From contig JASPKZ010004560.1 in NCBI GenBank assembly GCA_030220185.1, positions 372,001 to 436,000 of the forward strand: a stretch of DNA of 64,000 nucleotides. The letters run 5' to 3'. Shown here piece after piece: positions 9,940 through 19,413 of the stretch (its first letter is position 1; each line of letters starts with the position of its first letter). The notes under the pieces are model-generated. The model saw only the letters and a program-made list of their open reading frames with translations, was not told where the DNA came from and searched no databases. This DNA comes from Diploptera punctata. Lineage: Eukaryota > Arthropoda > Insecta > Blattodea > Blaberidae. The translations under genes and the position numbers were made by a program.

Positions 9940-10152
9940 AAAATAGCAACAAAACTCTTCTTAGTGCTGTAACTCCATTTTGGTTTGAACCTAACGGTCT
10001 CACTTACCAAAACATGGAATTCCCTTCCGCCTTATGTCAGAGACTGTCAAACTATAACATCCTTCAAAAACAAATAAAATAATTATTTAATAACAAACTA
10101 ACTTATTCACCTCACTGATAGTATTCTTTTAACAATTAATAAATTTAATTAT
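9940..10152 (+). mobile_element. CR1-like LINE, C-terminal coding end
   Basis: Encodes TKTWNSLPPYVRDCQTITSF, the conserved W-N-S-L-P-x-x-(I/V)-R end of CR1/Jockey-type RT proteins. Its 3' UTR appears to resume at about 10921 after a G-family copy and ends near 11290 with CCAGGCTAAATAAATAAATC. Confidence 0.65.
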
Positions 10153-10920
10153 CATAAGTAATGCCACGAGTGATTTCCAGATTATCGATAAATTCACGAC
10201 TCACGAAGCAAGAAGTGAATTTATCTAGAGAATTTGGAAATCAAGAGTGGCATTTCTTAGGACTATTTAACGAATAAAATTAAGCTGTTTACTCACAAAT
10301 CATTATTTAACTATAGATATTTTAAAATATTTATATATTTAATGTAAACGGCGATGTTTGAAAACAAATGAGAAACAATTGTTACGCTTCATCTGCTTCT
10401 TTTGTTTATCACTGCAACCAGATCATACTATTTATTGCCAAAGGAACGCAATATTGTAAGAATGCTCTATAGTGGAGAAAAAATGAAACACATCAAACTG
10501 TATATTAATTCATTTCTGATGCCGTATGATGTAAATATGACAATTATATGTTTCTGCATTATTACCTGGGAAAAATACATTTAAGAAAGTGCAAACAGTG
10601 GTTTCTTTTTTTGGTGGTGTAATCAATTGCTACAAATAGTTTTATATTAACTCCTGCAAGCGCTATGTTTTGACATCCATGCACTATATATACAATCTGG
10701 TAGCCGTATTTCTTATAGGATCAGTCACTGCAAAATAATGGTCAGACCTGTTCAGAATATTAAAAAGGAGGAGCTTTCTTTAATATGGTAAATTTAACAT
10801 TGATAAATATTTGGTGAAACACGACTGTGATTGGTTGTAAAACAGAAATCATTGAAACGTGATTGGTCATTGACTCCCATTTGGGGCATGAGTTAAATAG
10901 TCTATGAAAATAATATTAAG
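10153..10920 (+). repeat. G-family repeat, copy 2 (most complete)
   Basis: About 770 bases from CATAAGTAATGCCACGAG to GGGGCATGAGTTAAATAG. The left 110 bases form a long imperfect palindrome (ATGCCACGAGTGATTTCC.. facing ..GGAAATCAAGAGTGGCAT). The middle carries ATTGCCAAAGGAACGCAATA; the right part has CACTATATATACAATCTGG and two ATTGG words. It seems to interrupt the CR1-like LINE 3' UTR, whose parts flank it. Confidence 0.75.
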
Positions 10921-11290
10921 ATTAACAAATATTTTCTTTTGTTTTGTTTTAAATATTGTACAAACGTAAAATTAGTTTTCTATATCTCATTATTTTTTTG
11001 TTTTATATATACATTAGACAGGGACAATTTAATATGTCTTGATTGTATACATTTTATTATTAGTTTTAGTCTTAATTTTAACTAATATTAACTAGTTGCA
11101 TTATAGATCGTAATATAATAGATATTATCTTTTTGATCAAATTTTTATTTAGTATTTAATATTAGAGTTCATTGTGATTGTTATATTCTGATGTAATATA
11201 TGTTTGCCCTGGTGAGTGGAAGAGTAGGCCACATGGCCTTAACTCCACCAGGCTAAATAAATAAATCTAAATCTAAATCTAAATTATTAT
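10921..11290 (+). mobile_element. CR1-like LINE 3' UTR and tail
   Basis: Ends with GTGAGTGGAAGAGTAGGCC, a GGCCACATGGCC palindrome and CTTAACTCCACCAGGC, then an (AATCT)n tail. The same 3' layout (GGCC..GGCC palindrome, TTAACTC.., short-repeat tail) occurs at 17150-17250, 51150-51223 and inverted at 36134. Confidence 0.7.
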
Positions 11291-11446
11291 TCTGTTTTTT
11301 TTTGCGAATTCCAAAGGAATTGAAAGTGTTTTGATGAAGATATTGAAAAAAAATAAATGTCGTCATCGATTCTATATCTAGACACAGAAAATTAGCATGG
11401 CATAAAGTATATAGGCTAATAGATGATAATTTCGTTACTTTCAACT

Positions 11447-11911
11447 AACTAACTCAGTGGTATTATCGAACCCGTATGTTCAGGGCCGCGCGGACATAAG
11501 CTCTCCATACATCCCTATCCTGAGCCAATTTTTCCAATCACACCCTGTATAATATACTTCCCTCAAATCATACTTAATGTTATTCTCCCACCTCATTCTT
11601 GGTCTACCGACTGGGCGTTTTCCCTCTGGTTTTCCTACAAGAAGCTTCCATGCATGTCTTTCATCCCCCATTCGTGCAACATGTCCTGCCCATCGCAGTC
11701 TCGAGACTTAACTGTTCTTATTATATCTGACTTCCTATAAAGACCACGTAGCTCACTGTTATGTATTCTTCGCCATTCAGCTGTCTGTTCATTTCCCTTT
11801 GGTCCAAAAATTTTCCTAAGAACTTTATTCTCATATACTCGTAATCTCATTTCCTCCCTTAAAGTAAAGAGTCCATGTTTCGCAGCATATAATATAACTG
11901 GTGGAATAAAG

Positions 11912-11960
<49 letters not shown>

Positions 11961-12577
11961 GTTTAACGTTTTTTTGAAAGAAGTTGGGACATCAAATGTC
12001 TCTGCAATGCATAATAACACGCATTTCCAGAATTGAGCCTATGTTTAATTTCTTTGTGCATCTCATTCCTATTTGTGATTATTGTTCCTAGGTATTTGAA
12101 TTCAGCCACTTCCTCAAAATTTCCCTCATTTGTCATTAGCTTTCCATTTCTATTATATAATGAATTTCTACGTGTGACCATATATTTAGTTTTATTGATA
12201 TTTACTTCCAGTCCTAATTTCTTAGTGTTACTCAATAGTGTGTGCGTGTTGTCCTTCAGTTTCTCCTCGCTATCGGCCAATAGTACTACATCATCAGCAT
12301 AAACTAACAGCTTATTAAATACCATTGAGTTGTAGGCCTTCTTAATCCTCTAAAGATTTGATGGCATGCTCTAGTACAAAATTAAATAGTAGGCCTAGAG
12401 GAGATAGTGCATCTCCTTGCTTCAACCCTTTCTCGATTTCAAAAGTGTCCGATTGCTGTTTGTCTACACGCACCCTACTCTTTGTACTATTTAGACACAT
12501 TCGTATACGTCTAACTAACTTTTTAGGAATTCCAAACTCCAGCAGGATACTATATAACTTCTCGCTTATAATTGAAT
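11447..12577 (-). mobile_element. LINE-A, 3' part of a 5'-inverted copy
   Basis: Minus-strand LINE-A from its 3' terminus (11447) up to the RT motif A region (complement of GATTCAATTATAAGCGAGAAG). Encoded pieces include LLVYADDVVLLADSEEKL (catalytic ADD), NTKKLGLEVNINKTKYMVTR, KYLGTIITNRNEMHKEI and GRPRMRWENNIKYDLREV. A (TA)n has expanded inside it at 11912-11957. Just beyond its 5' end, LINE-A sequence continues in the opposite orientation (12578-12765). Confidence 0.9.
11912..11957. repeat. (TA)n expansion inside LINE-A
   Basis: Replaces the short TTTATATATTTTCAG of other LINE-A copies (for example near 41670), so the microsatellite arose within the element. Confidence 0.9.
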
Positions 12578-12765
12578 CTCATTACTTTCAACTACGTACA
12601 AAATTCTAATAAGCACATATTAGTATCCAGACTTGCTCTCTATATTTATTACATAAAAGGTGATAATCAATGTGGATTTAGAAGAATATATCTGCAATAG
12701 ATCAGATTTTATTATTATAAAGCAGATTTTAGAAAAAATAAACGGGAATAAAACGGCACTGTTAG
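12578..12765 (+). mobile_element. LINE-A, inverted 5' part
   Basis: Plus-strand piece starting CATTACTTTCAACTACGTAC, equivalent to 15880-16050 of the 15.6 kb copy (NYRGISLLSTSYKI through RRNRSTTDQIF). It joins the minus-strand copy head-on. The missing bases between the two pieces amount to a few tens, as expected from twin-primed reverse transcription. Confidence 0.85.
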
Positions 12766-12920
12766 AATTCTTAACTCCATCAGTTAAAAGAAAACAATGT
12801 AATTTTTTATTAAATGCCATCAGGTTGTCATTTCGACATTCTGGTATTCGCATTGGCGTTATTGTAATCCACTTCTGAGATGGGGCGCCTGGAAAGTGGA
12901 GTTACTGACCTGATATATTA
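12766..12920. other. Spacer
   Basis: No feature recognised; ends in TTA, the target duplication of the next element. Confidence 0.5.
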
Positions 12921-13462
12921 TACTGGTCAACATGATTTTTGTCTCATGAGTACCAATAGTTGTATTTAATGCAGTTTTTTTATCGTGTTTTCAAATATGT
13001 ATTCGGAATTTCTCCATCACCCACAGTTTTTTTATTTCAATTTCAATTAATGGATTTAAATAATTATTTTTTAATAAATGTTTTTTCGTCCGTTTGTCCA
13101 TTGTTACATCAAACCAAATGAGCTCTCTCAAATGATTTCAGCTATGGAAATGAGATATCAAGGCAAACGGAATCGTAATATGCTGGCCGATTATTGTTGG
13201 ATCATCAAGAGGGATGCTCCACTGGCGAAATATAGCATAAAATCATTTCGTACTTTCTAGGTGAGTCCGAATGTTCGAATATTGTGTAGTTACGAATGTA
13301 GAAAATATTAAAGTGTTTGAAATTATAATTGCATGTCTCTCGGAAACCTTGCGTGATGGAGAAAAACCGATATCATATTTGAATTCAGGAGAAAAAATAC
13401 TATCAGAATCGCATATTTTTCTTTCTGAGACAAAAACAAAGTTTATTGTTTGTTGCTCAGTG
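12921..13462 (+). mobile_element. CACTG-ended DNA element, copy 1
   Basis: 542 bp. Left end (C/T)ACTGGTCAACATG, right end complementing CACTGAGCAACA, flanked by TTA on both sides (12918-12920 and 13463-13465). CACTG termini with a 3 bp duplication fit the CACTA/EnSpm (CMC) superfamily; this is inference because no transposase is visible. It carries a short conserved ORF (13078-13260). Sister copies lie at 29963-30509 and inverted at 36825-37346. Confidence 0.7.
13078..13260 (+). pseudogene. Short conserved ORF in CACTG element (unknown)
   Basis: 60 codons beginning MFFRPFVHCYIKPNELSQM and ending near the CACTG element centre. The related frame at 30121-30306 shares FFRPFVHC, ISAMEK-like and NMLADYCW. 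Conservation of NMLADYCW across copies suggests a former protein end, but all three copies also share DNA outside the ORF. The stop TAG is followed at once by GTGAGT, a consensus 5' splice donor, so this could be an exon edge of a parental element protein. I do not recognise the protein and assign no function. Confidence 0.4.
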
Positions 13463-13545
13463 TTATAGATGATGATGTTGGCAATGATGCGCCAAGAGAG
13501 AGCCCTTAATCCTAAACTCAATCTAATGAAGTGAATGTGTTAATG

Positions 13546-13712
13546 ATGGCCAGATGATGTTTAGGGACTGTTTGGGCCTTTTAAGGTTCCTGGCATTTTT
13601 CTTACAGATGAGGAAAATCCATCAACCAAGACATTTATCCCTGCCGGTGATCGAACTCAGGCCCGCTGCTGTACGAGGTAGGTACGCTACGTCTAGACCA
13701 CAGCGATGGACT
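13546..13712 (-). mobile_element. SINE-1 fragment, decayed
   Basis: Inverted copy retaining the complement of the GGTCCACCGCTGTGGTC head and of the B box (GATCGAACTC), with a shortened body. Confidence 0.75.
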
Positions 13713-13916
13713 TCGCCAATTAAATAAATAATTATTGTGATTGTTTTCTGTTGTTTTGTATCCAAGTCATGGCGCCGCAGGATCGCCAGTGCTTGTGCCA
13801 AACAGTGCATTGTACACTTTTTTTACATAGCTACATAATTTGTTATTTTTTTTGCATCCCGTGTCATTGAACAAATTCAAAGGGTTTCAGATAAATTAAT
13901 GTTGTTTACCGAAATC

Positions 13917-13938
13917 TATATATATATATATATATATC
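13917..13938. repeat. Short (TA)n
   Basis: TA run just 5' of a SINE-1 copy, as at 6676. Confidence 0.9.
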
Positions 13939-13947
13939 TCTGCCGTG

Positions 13948-14272
13948 TCCACCGCTGTGGTCTCAAGGTAGCGTGCTGCCTTGTCACGCAGAGGGGCCCG
14001 GCTTCAGGGACAGGCTCCTGAGTGAGGTTTTTTCCGGGGTTTTTCCTCACGTGTAAGACAACTGTTGGGAAGCTTTAGAGCCTAACGGTCCCCGAAAATC
14101 ATTCGGCCTTCATCATCACCCTTCACTGGTGTGGAAAGCAACGGGAAGCTACCACACCTATAATTCCCTAGTAAAGCTACAAAGCTTAGCATGAAAATGC
14201 TATGATTGCAGTGAAAGACAGAATTACTATGGAGCAGAATTACTATGGGGCAGAATTACTATGAATGGATGG
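13948..14272 (+). mobile_element. SINE-1, diverged copy
   Basis: Head TCCACCGCTGTGGTCTC, body and tail present, but the B box is damaged (GGCTTCAGGGAC) and the CAT run is short. GCAGAATTACTATGG is repeated three times at the tail. Confidence 0.8.
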
Positions 14273-14280
14273 ATTGGATG

Positions 14281-14791
14281 GATCTTTGCCGTCTGTCTGT
14301 TTGTCCTTTATGCATTACTACACCATTCTTCCGATTGTGATGGGGCTTTTTGCAAAATGTTCAGGAGTTTCCCGGGAAGGTTTTAGGCTATATGAGAGTT
14401 GTAATACTCAACCCCTTCACCCTTGTAGTGAAAAAAGTGTTTTTCGAAACTGTTTGGGCGCTTAAATTGGCTTACGCTGCCTAAACCATGACATATATAC
14501 CAAATTAATGTACACGGAATTGAATATCACAAAAAAAAGTACAAAACGTCAGTGACAACATATGTCTCTCTTTTACGGATAACTCCTAATAATCATTTTT
14601 TTCTTTCAGCTCTTTGAGGCCAAGAAGATCGGGATAAGTAGATTCCCGGGTAACATCGGGTAATCAGCATGGGGTATCTAAAAGTACTTACGATATACAT
14701 TTTTATTATATTTCTTTTTTACGTATTCTACTAAACATAAAAACACATTACATTTATTTAGGTGTAGCAGCGGACGCCGGGTATTAGCTAG
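14281..14791 (+). mobile_element. Helitron-like nonautonomous 3' end (candidate)
   Basis: Ends GGACGCCGGGTATTAGCTAG followed by T. A terminal CTAG just after a GC-rich CCGGG segment, with T at the target, is the layout of Helitron 3' ends (CTRR, insertion between A and T). Upstream sequence (TGTCTGTTTGTCC, CCCGGGAAGGTTTTAGG) resembles nonautonomous Helitrons as I recall them. No Rep/Helicase is present and the 5' TC end is not defined. Confidence 0.45.
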
Positions 14792-15136
14792 TAATTAATA
14801 AAACTGACACTTTTTATGAAATGTCCTCTGCTAATTTGTCGTGTTTTGATCATCTAATTGGACGATAGATAACAATCCTTATCAGCCATCTTGAATAACA
14901 GTTCGACGCCATGTCGAGATGTTTACGTCATCTACATAGACAATAGACGAACTAATTGCTATGATGACGTAATGCAAAACACTACTAATGATGCAACATG
15001 ATTACCGATAACATTTTAATTAAGGAAAAAGTGTGGATTAATTATTAATAATTATAAATTTATATACTCTCTCTTATTAAATATTATATTTTAAAATACA
15101 GATGTTTTATTTGTTAACGAAGTAACCTTTATAGTA
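14792..15136. other. Unassigned spacer
   Basis: AT-rich; no ORF or repeat recognised. Confidence 0.45.
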
Positions 15137-15200
15137 GTCTTCTTCTTCTTTTTTCTTCACTTCCTGATTTAGGCATAAGTTGTCTGTTCCGCCCTTATAC
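15137..15200 (-). mobile_element. LINE-B 3' UTR scrap
   Basis: CTTCTTCTT tail followed by CACTTCCTGATTTAGGCA and TCTGTTCCGCC, matching the 3' ends at 50140 and 57543 (minus strand). Confidence 0.6.
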
Positions 15201-15202
15201 TA

Positions 15203-15251
<49 letters not shown>

Positions 15252-15310
15252 TAATAATAATAATAATTGTTATGACATAATAATAATAATAATAATAATA
15301 ACAATAATAA
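15203..15310. repeat. (AAT)n microsatellite
   Basis: AAT array with AAC and TGTTATGACAT interruptions between two LINE 3' ends. Confidence 0.95.
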
Positions 15311-15319
15311 TATAATAGT

Positions 15320-15392
15320 AATAGCTTTATTTCATCTCGTAGACTTCAGCCCTTAATTTGTTTACCTTACATCCAACCAAGTTTTAATATAT
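15320..15392 (-). mobile_element. LINE 3' end scrap (CR1-like)
   Basis: AGCTTTATTTCATC followed by AGACTTCAGCCC: complement of a TAAAGCT polyadenylation-like tail joined to an AAT array, as in other CR1-like 3' ends here. Weak match. Confidence 0.4.
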
Positions 15393-15395
15393 AAA

Positions 15396-15614
15396 GTAAA
15401 GTAAAGTGATCCCACGACAAGCCTCTAGAGGCCCTTGAGTTAGTGGGAGCTTAAGGCTCCCACTTTTTCTGGACAATCGGCACTTGATGTCAGCCGGGTT
15501 GTCAGCCCTGCGTGACGGCCGCCTTTACCCCCAGAACAAGCGTTTGGTACTCATTTCCGTTAGAGGCTAAGTCGACCCCAGGACCATGGTGCCGCCAGAG
15601 GGTTTCGGTCAGTT
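15396..15614 (-). mobile_element. SINE-2, 5'-truncated
   Basis: Shares the body GTCAGCCGGGTTGTCAGCCC and TTTACCCCCAGAAC with full SINE-2 copies at 26080 and 35751. The tRNA-like head (right end on this strand) is missing, where LINE-A begins. Confidence 0.8.
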
Positions 15615-15639
15615 TTGATATTTAGTTAACAATAATTTG

Positions 15640-16369
15640 TATTAAAAGAGGTTGAAATGGCGATTGAAAAATTGAAGATGTATAAAGCATCAGGTTCAGA
15701 TGAGATCCCAGCAGAACTGATAAAATCAGGGGGAGAAAAAGTGATGGACAAGATACGCTGGTTGCTTAGTATGATTTGGGAAAAAGAAGCTCTTCCAGAT
15801 GAATGGAAGGAATCAATTAATGTACCAATTTATTTGAAAGGAGATAAAACTGATTGCAACAACTACAGGGGCATCTCATTACTTTCAACTTCGTACAAAA
15901 TTCTAACAAATATATTAGTAAGCAGACTTACTCCCTATATTGATGACATTCTAGGAGATCATCAATGTGCATTTAGAAGAAACAGGTCTACAACAGATCA
16001 GATTTTTAGTATAAGACAGATTTTAGAAAAGAAATGGGAATATAATGGTACTGTACATCAACTATATGTAGACTTCAAAAAAGCATATGATTCAATTAAG
16101 AGGGAGAAGTTATATAGTATCCTGCTGGAGTTCGGAATTCCTAAAAAGTTAGTTAGACTTATACGAATGTGTCTAAATGGCACAAAGAGTAGGGTGCGTG
16201 TAGGCAAACAGTTTTCGGACTCTTTTGAAATCCAGAATGGGTTGAAGCAAGGAGATGCACTATCTCCTCTACTATTTAATTTTGTACTAGAGATGCCATT
16301 AAATCTTTAGAGAATGAGGAAGGTTTACAACTGAATGGTATCAATAAGCTGTTACTTTATGCTGATGAT
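15640..16369 (+). pseudogene. LINE-A reverse transcriptase, N-terminal half
   Basis: Non-LTR retrotransposon RT. It starts inside the element (VLKEVEMAIEKLK), so the endonuclease is missing by 5' truncation. The main open run is 15657-16310: KASGSDEIPAELI, GDKTDCNNYRGISLLSTSYK (RT motif 1-2 region), FKKAYDSIKREK (motif A; the D of YDS is catalytic) and GLKQGDALSPLLFNFVLE (motif B). A frameshift near 16300 is followed in another frame by NGINKLLLYADD (motif C, catalytic DD at 16364-16369). The element is cut exactly after these codons by a CR1-like insertion and resumes at 17251. Confidence 0.9.
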
Positions 16370-16972
16370 CTTCTCCATAATGCATTCCCTAAAGCGACTT
16401 AAACATTTTCTTCCTACAACTCTTAAAAGAATTTTAATCCAAACTTTAGTGATGCCGCATTTTGACTACTGTGACGTTCTACTAACTGACATAAGTGACG
16501 GATTGTCGGACAAACTGCAGCGTGTCCATAATATGTGTATCAGATTCATATTTAATGTTCGAATATACGATCACATTTCTCCATTATTCCACGAATTGTC
16601 ATGGCTACATCTAAAAGAGAGAAGAAAATCGCACTGTCTAATTCTCCTATTTAAGATCCTACATACCTCGATTCCCAATTATTTATCATCCCTTTTCCAG
16701 TATCTATCCTCAAACCATAACTTAAACACAAGATCACAACATAGTCTCTTACTTAATATACCGCAACATAGGACATCACATCACTCCATGTCATTTACCA
16801 TCTCCACTTCTCGCAACTGGAATTCCCTACCACAAGAAATAAGGGGCTGCCGGACATTGGCATCTTTTAAAAGAAATCTAAATTTATATTTGCTCTAAAC
16901 TCGACTTCATTATTATCCAGTGTAAGATATATATATATTAATTGGTGTTTCCCGTATAATGTATCATATTTA

Positions 16973-17014
<42 letters not shown>

Positions 17015-17201
17015 CGTATCATTATTGTTATTACCCTATAAAATGTTGTTTGTACATGACATTTACATTGCTACATTTATTGTATCTTTAACTGTTTATA
17101 ATTAGTACAGTGTATATCTATATTTGTCGAATATTTATTTGTATTTGTGCTGGTTGAGTGGAAGAGAGGGCCTTATGGCCTTAACTCTGCCAGAATAAAT
17201 A

Positions 17202-17250
<49 letters not shown>
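16370..17250 (+). mobile_element. CR1-like LINE inserted in LINE-A
   Basis: 5'-truncated insertion of about 880 bases between LINE-A codons for YADD and LADSEE. It comprises a C-terminal RT coding piece (to 16898), a 3' UTR with an internal (ATT)n, the GGCCTTATGGCC palindrome, CTTAACTCTGCCAGAATAAA and a terminal (ATT)n at 17207-17250. Compared with intact LINE-A, about two target bases are lost. Confidence 0.85.
16383..16898 (+). pseudogene. CR1-like RT C-terminal region
   Basis: About 170 open codons. Features: LPTTLKRILIQTLVMPHFDY, then the conserved RVHNMCIRFIFN, ISPLFHELSWLHLKERR, HSMSFTISTSRNWNSLP and GCRTLASFKRNL. This is the thumb/C-terminal part of a CR1/Jockey-type RT, with the W-N-S-L-P signature; the palm (ADD box) lies upstream and was never copied here. 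The frame is clean, so this insertion is younger than the LINE-A host. Confidence 0.85.
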
Positions 17251-17251
<1 letters not shown>

Positions 17252-18055
17252 GTATTGTTGGCCGATAGCGAGGAGATACTAAGGGACAACACGCACACAC
17301 TATTGAAATAACACTATGAAATTAGGACTGGAAGTAAATATCAATAAAACTAAATATATGGTCACACGTAGAAATACATTATATAATGGAAATGGACAGC
17401 TAATGACAAATGAGGGAAATTTTGAGGAAGTGACTGAATTCAAATACCTAGGAACAATAATCACAAATAGGAATGAGATGCACAAAGAAATTAAACATAG
17501 GCTCAATTCTGGAAATGCGTGCTATTATGCATTGCAGAGACTCTTGATGTCCCAACTCCTTTCAAAAAACGTTAATCTGAAAATATATAAAACTATTATT
17601 CTACCGGTTATATTATATGGGTGCGAAACATGGACTCTTACTTTAAGGGAGGAAAGGAGATTACGAGTATTCGAGAATAAGGTACTTAGGAAAATTTTTG
17701 GACCAAAGAGAGATGAACAGACAGGTGAATGGAGAAGTGTAATAACAATGAACTACTTGGTCTTTATAGAAAGCCAGATATAATAAGAACAGTTAAGTCT
17801 CGTAGACTGCGATGGGCAGGACATGTTGCACATATGGGGAATGAAAGACTTGCATGGAAGCTTCTTGCAGGAAAGCCAGAGGGAAAGCGCCCAGTTGGTA
17901 GACCAAGAATGAGGTGGGAGAATAACAATAACTATAATTTGAGGGAAGTAGATTATACAGGGAATGATTGGAAAGCATTAGCTCAGGATAGGGATGTATG
18001 AAGAGATTATGTCCGCGCGGCCATGAACCTACGGGTTCAATAGTGCCAGTGAGTA
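17251..18055 (+). pseudogene. LINE-A C-terminal half (continuation of 15640-16369)
   Basis: Resumes at LADSEEILRDNTHT. After a frame change the 17316-17783 run encodes LGLEVNINKTKYMVTRRNTL, FEEVTEFKYLGTIITNRNEM, LPVILYGCETWTLTLREERR and LRKIFGPKRDEQTGEW. Another frame (17729-18001) gives YRKPDIIRTVKSRRLRWAGH, GKPEGKRPVGRPRMRW and NLREVDYTGNDWKALAQDRD. YGCETW..RRLRWAGHV..GRPRMRW is typical of RTE-like LINE C-termini. It ends with TGCCAGTGAGTAAGTAAGTA, the short 3' tail. Confidence 0.9.
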
Positions 18056-18121
18056 AGTAAGTAAAACGTGTTTCGTATGAGTGACCGTATATATAAAACA
18101 CATCAGTAACAACACTAAATA

Positions 18122-18801
18122 ACAAGTGCGGCAGAAATAATGACCCATTTTAAACATGTTAATTTGTCAAGAAGAAATATAACTACACGTTGTTAGTGTA
18201 CTTTGTTCGAAAGAACACATCCTACCATTAATTACACTTGTCACTTATTGTAAATTATTTCCATTAGGTGTCCACCATTGTTGGCAATGTTATCTTCTGC
18301 ACGAACACGCATATTCTCCATAACCTTACGAAGAATGGCACCTGTTATGGCCTCGATTTCGGTGGGAATGTTGTTTCTCGAGTCTTCAAGAGTTGTTGGC
18401 TTGTTAGCATACACTTTGGATTTTAGGAATCCCCATAGAAAAAAACCACAAGCTGATAAATCGGGCGAACGGGGTGGCCAGTTGACATTGCCAAAGCAAC
18501 TCTTACTCTTGCAATGTTGTCCGGGGTGCGAACCGTACCAAGTGGTTTATTCTTTGTTGCAGATGCTGTTGCTCTGATCTGCAGGACCTCTCTCGTAATC
18601 GACTTCCGAGACGGAACTTAATCATTCCGAGCAATGTTAAAATGTTGCCGGAACAAACGCGTGTTCGTTTTACCAACGCTCCATACTGACTCGCAGAGCT
18701 TTGAACTACACTACGCTTTGGTACCAATATCAACTCTCTAGGAAACCTTGTCCAATAATGGCGGGAAATTTAAAATGAGTCATTGTTTCTGCCGCACCCG
18801 G
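18122..18801 (-). mobile_element. Deleted mariner-like element, 680 bp
   Basis: Terminal inverted repeats share GTGCGGCAGAAA(T/C)AATGAC and about ten more bases (18126-18153 and 18768-18797), flanked by TA at 18120-18121 and 18802-18803. The interior is a transposase gene with its middle deleted. It sits between two LINE-A copies. Confidence 0.85.
18241..18680 (-). pseudogene. Mariner-like transposase, N- and C-terminal parts fused by deletion
   Basis: Minus strand. The N-terminal part reads FRQHFNIARND, stop, VPSRKSITREVLQIRATA and TKNKPLGTVRTPDNIARVRV, the helix-turn-helix region. After a deletion it jumps, in another frame, to WPPRSPDLSACGFFLWGFLK and ends ANNGGHLMEIIYNK at 18241. The SPDL-x-x-x-FF block normally holds the third catalytic Asp; here that position reads Gly, and the first two catalytic Asp blocks are deleted. 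Not functional. Confidence 0.8.
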
Positions 18802-18804
18802 TAA

Positions 18805-19362
18805 ATGTCACACATAGAAACAAATTATAATCAAAATGGACAGTTAATGACAAATGAGGTAAATTTTGAAGAGGTGGCTGAATTTAAATACCTAGGAACA
18901 GTAGTTAAAACAGGGATAAAATGCACAAAGAAATTAAACACAGGTTCAATTCTGCATTTGCATACTATTATGCTTCACATGGATTTTAATCATCCCAACT
19001 TATTTCAATAAACCATTAAACTGAAAATATATGAAACTGTCTTTCTCCCAGTTATATTATAGGATGCGGAACATGGAGTCTTACTTTAATGGAGGACAAA
19101 ATATTAACGAGTATTTGAGAGTAAAGTTCTTAGGAAAATGTTTAGACCAAAGATAGTAGAACAAACAGGCGAATTTGAGAATACTACATAACAGTGAGCT
19201 GCATGATTTTTATAGCATACCAGATATAATAATAAGAGTTAAGTATCTTAGACTGTGATGGGCAGGACATGTGGTACGAATGGGGAATAAACGAGAGGCA
19301 TTTGAAACTTCTTGTAGGAAAACAGAGGGAAATGCCCGCTTAGTAGGTCAATAACGAGGTGG
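18805..19362 (+). mobile_element. LINE-A 3' fragment, decayed
   Basis: Starts near the NGQLMTNEVNFEEVAEFKYL coding region (18835) and runs through decayed YGCETW, RKMF-x-PK and LRWAGHV segments, ending where a poly(A) replaces the WENN codons. Confidence 0.8.

Positions 19363-19412
<50 letters not shown>
19363..19412 (+). repeat. Poly(A), 50 bases, inside LINE-A
   Basis: Uninterrupted A run where other LINE-A copies have GAGGTGGGAGAATAACATTAACC. It is flanked on both sides by LINE-A in the same orientation. Confidence 0.9.

Positions 19413-19413
<1 letters not shown>

Noticed and set aside
10402..10584. Frame MFITATRSYYLLPKE, repeated at 24396-24611
   Set aside because: Identity follows the G-family DNA repeat at and beyond the frame; no family motif and inconsistent ends.
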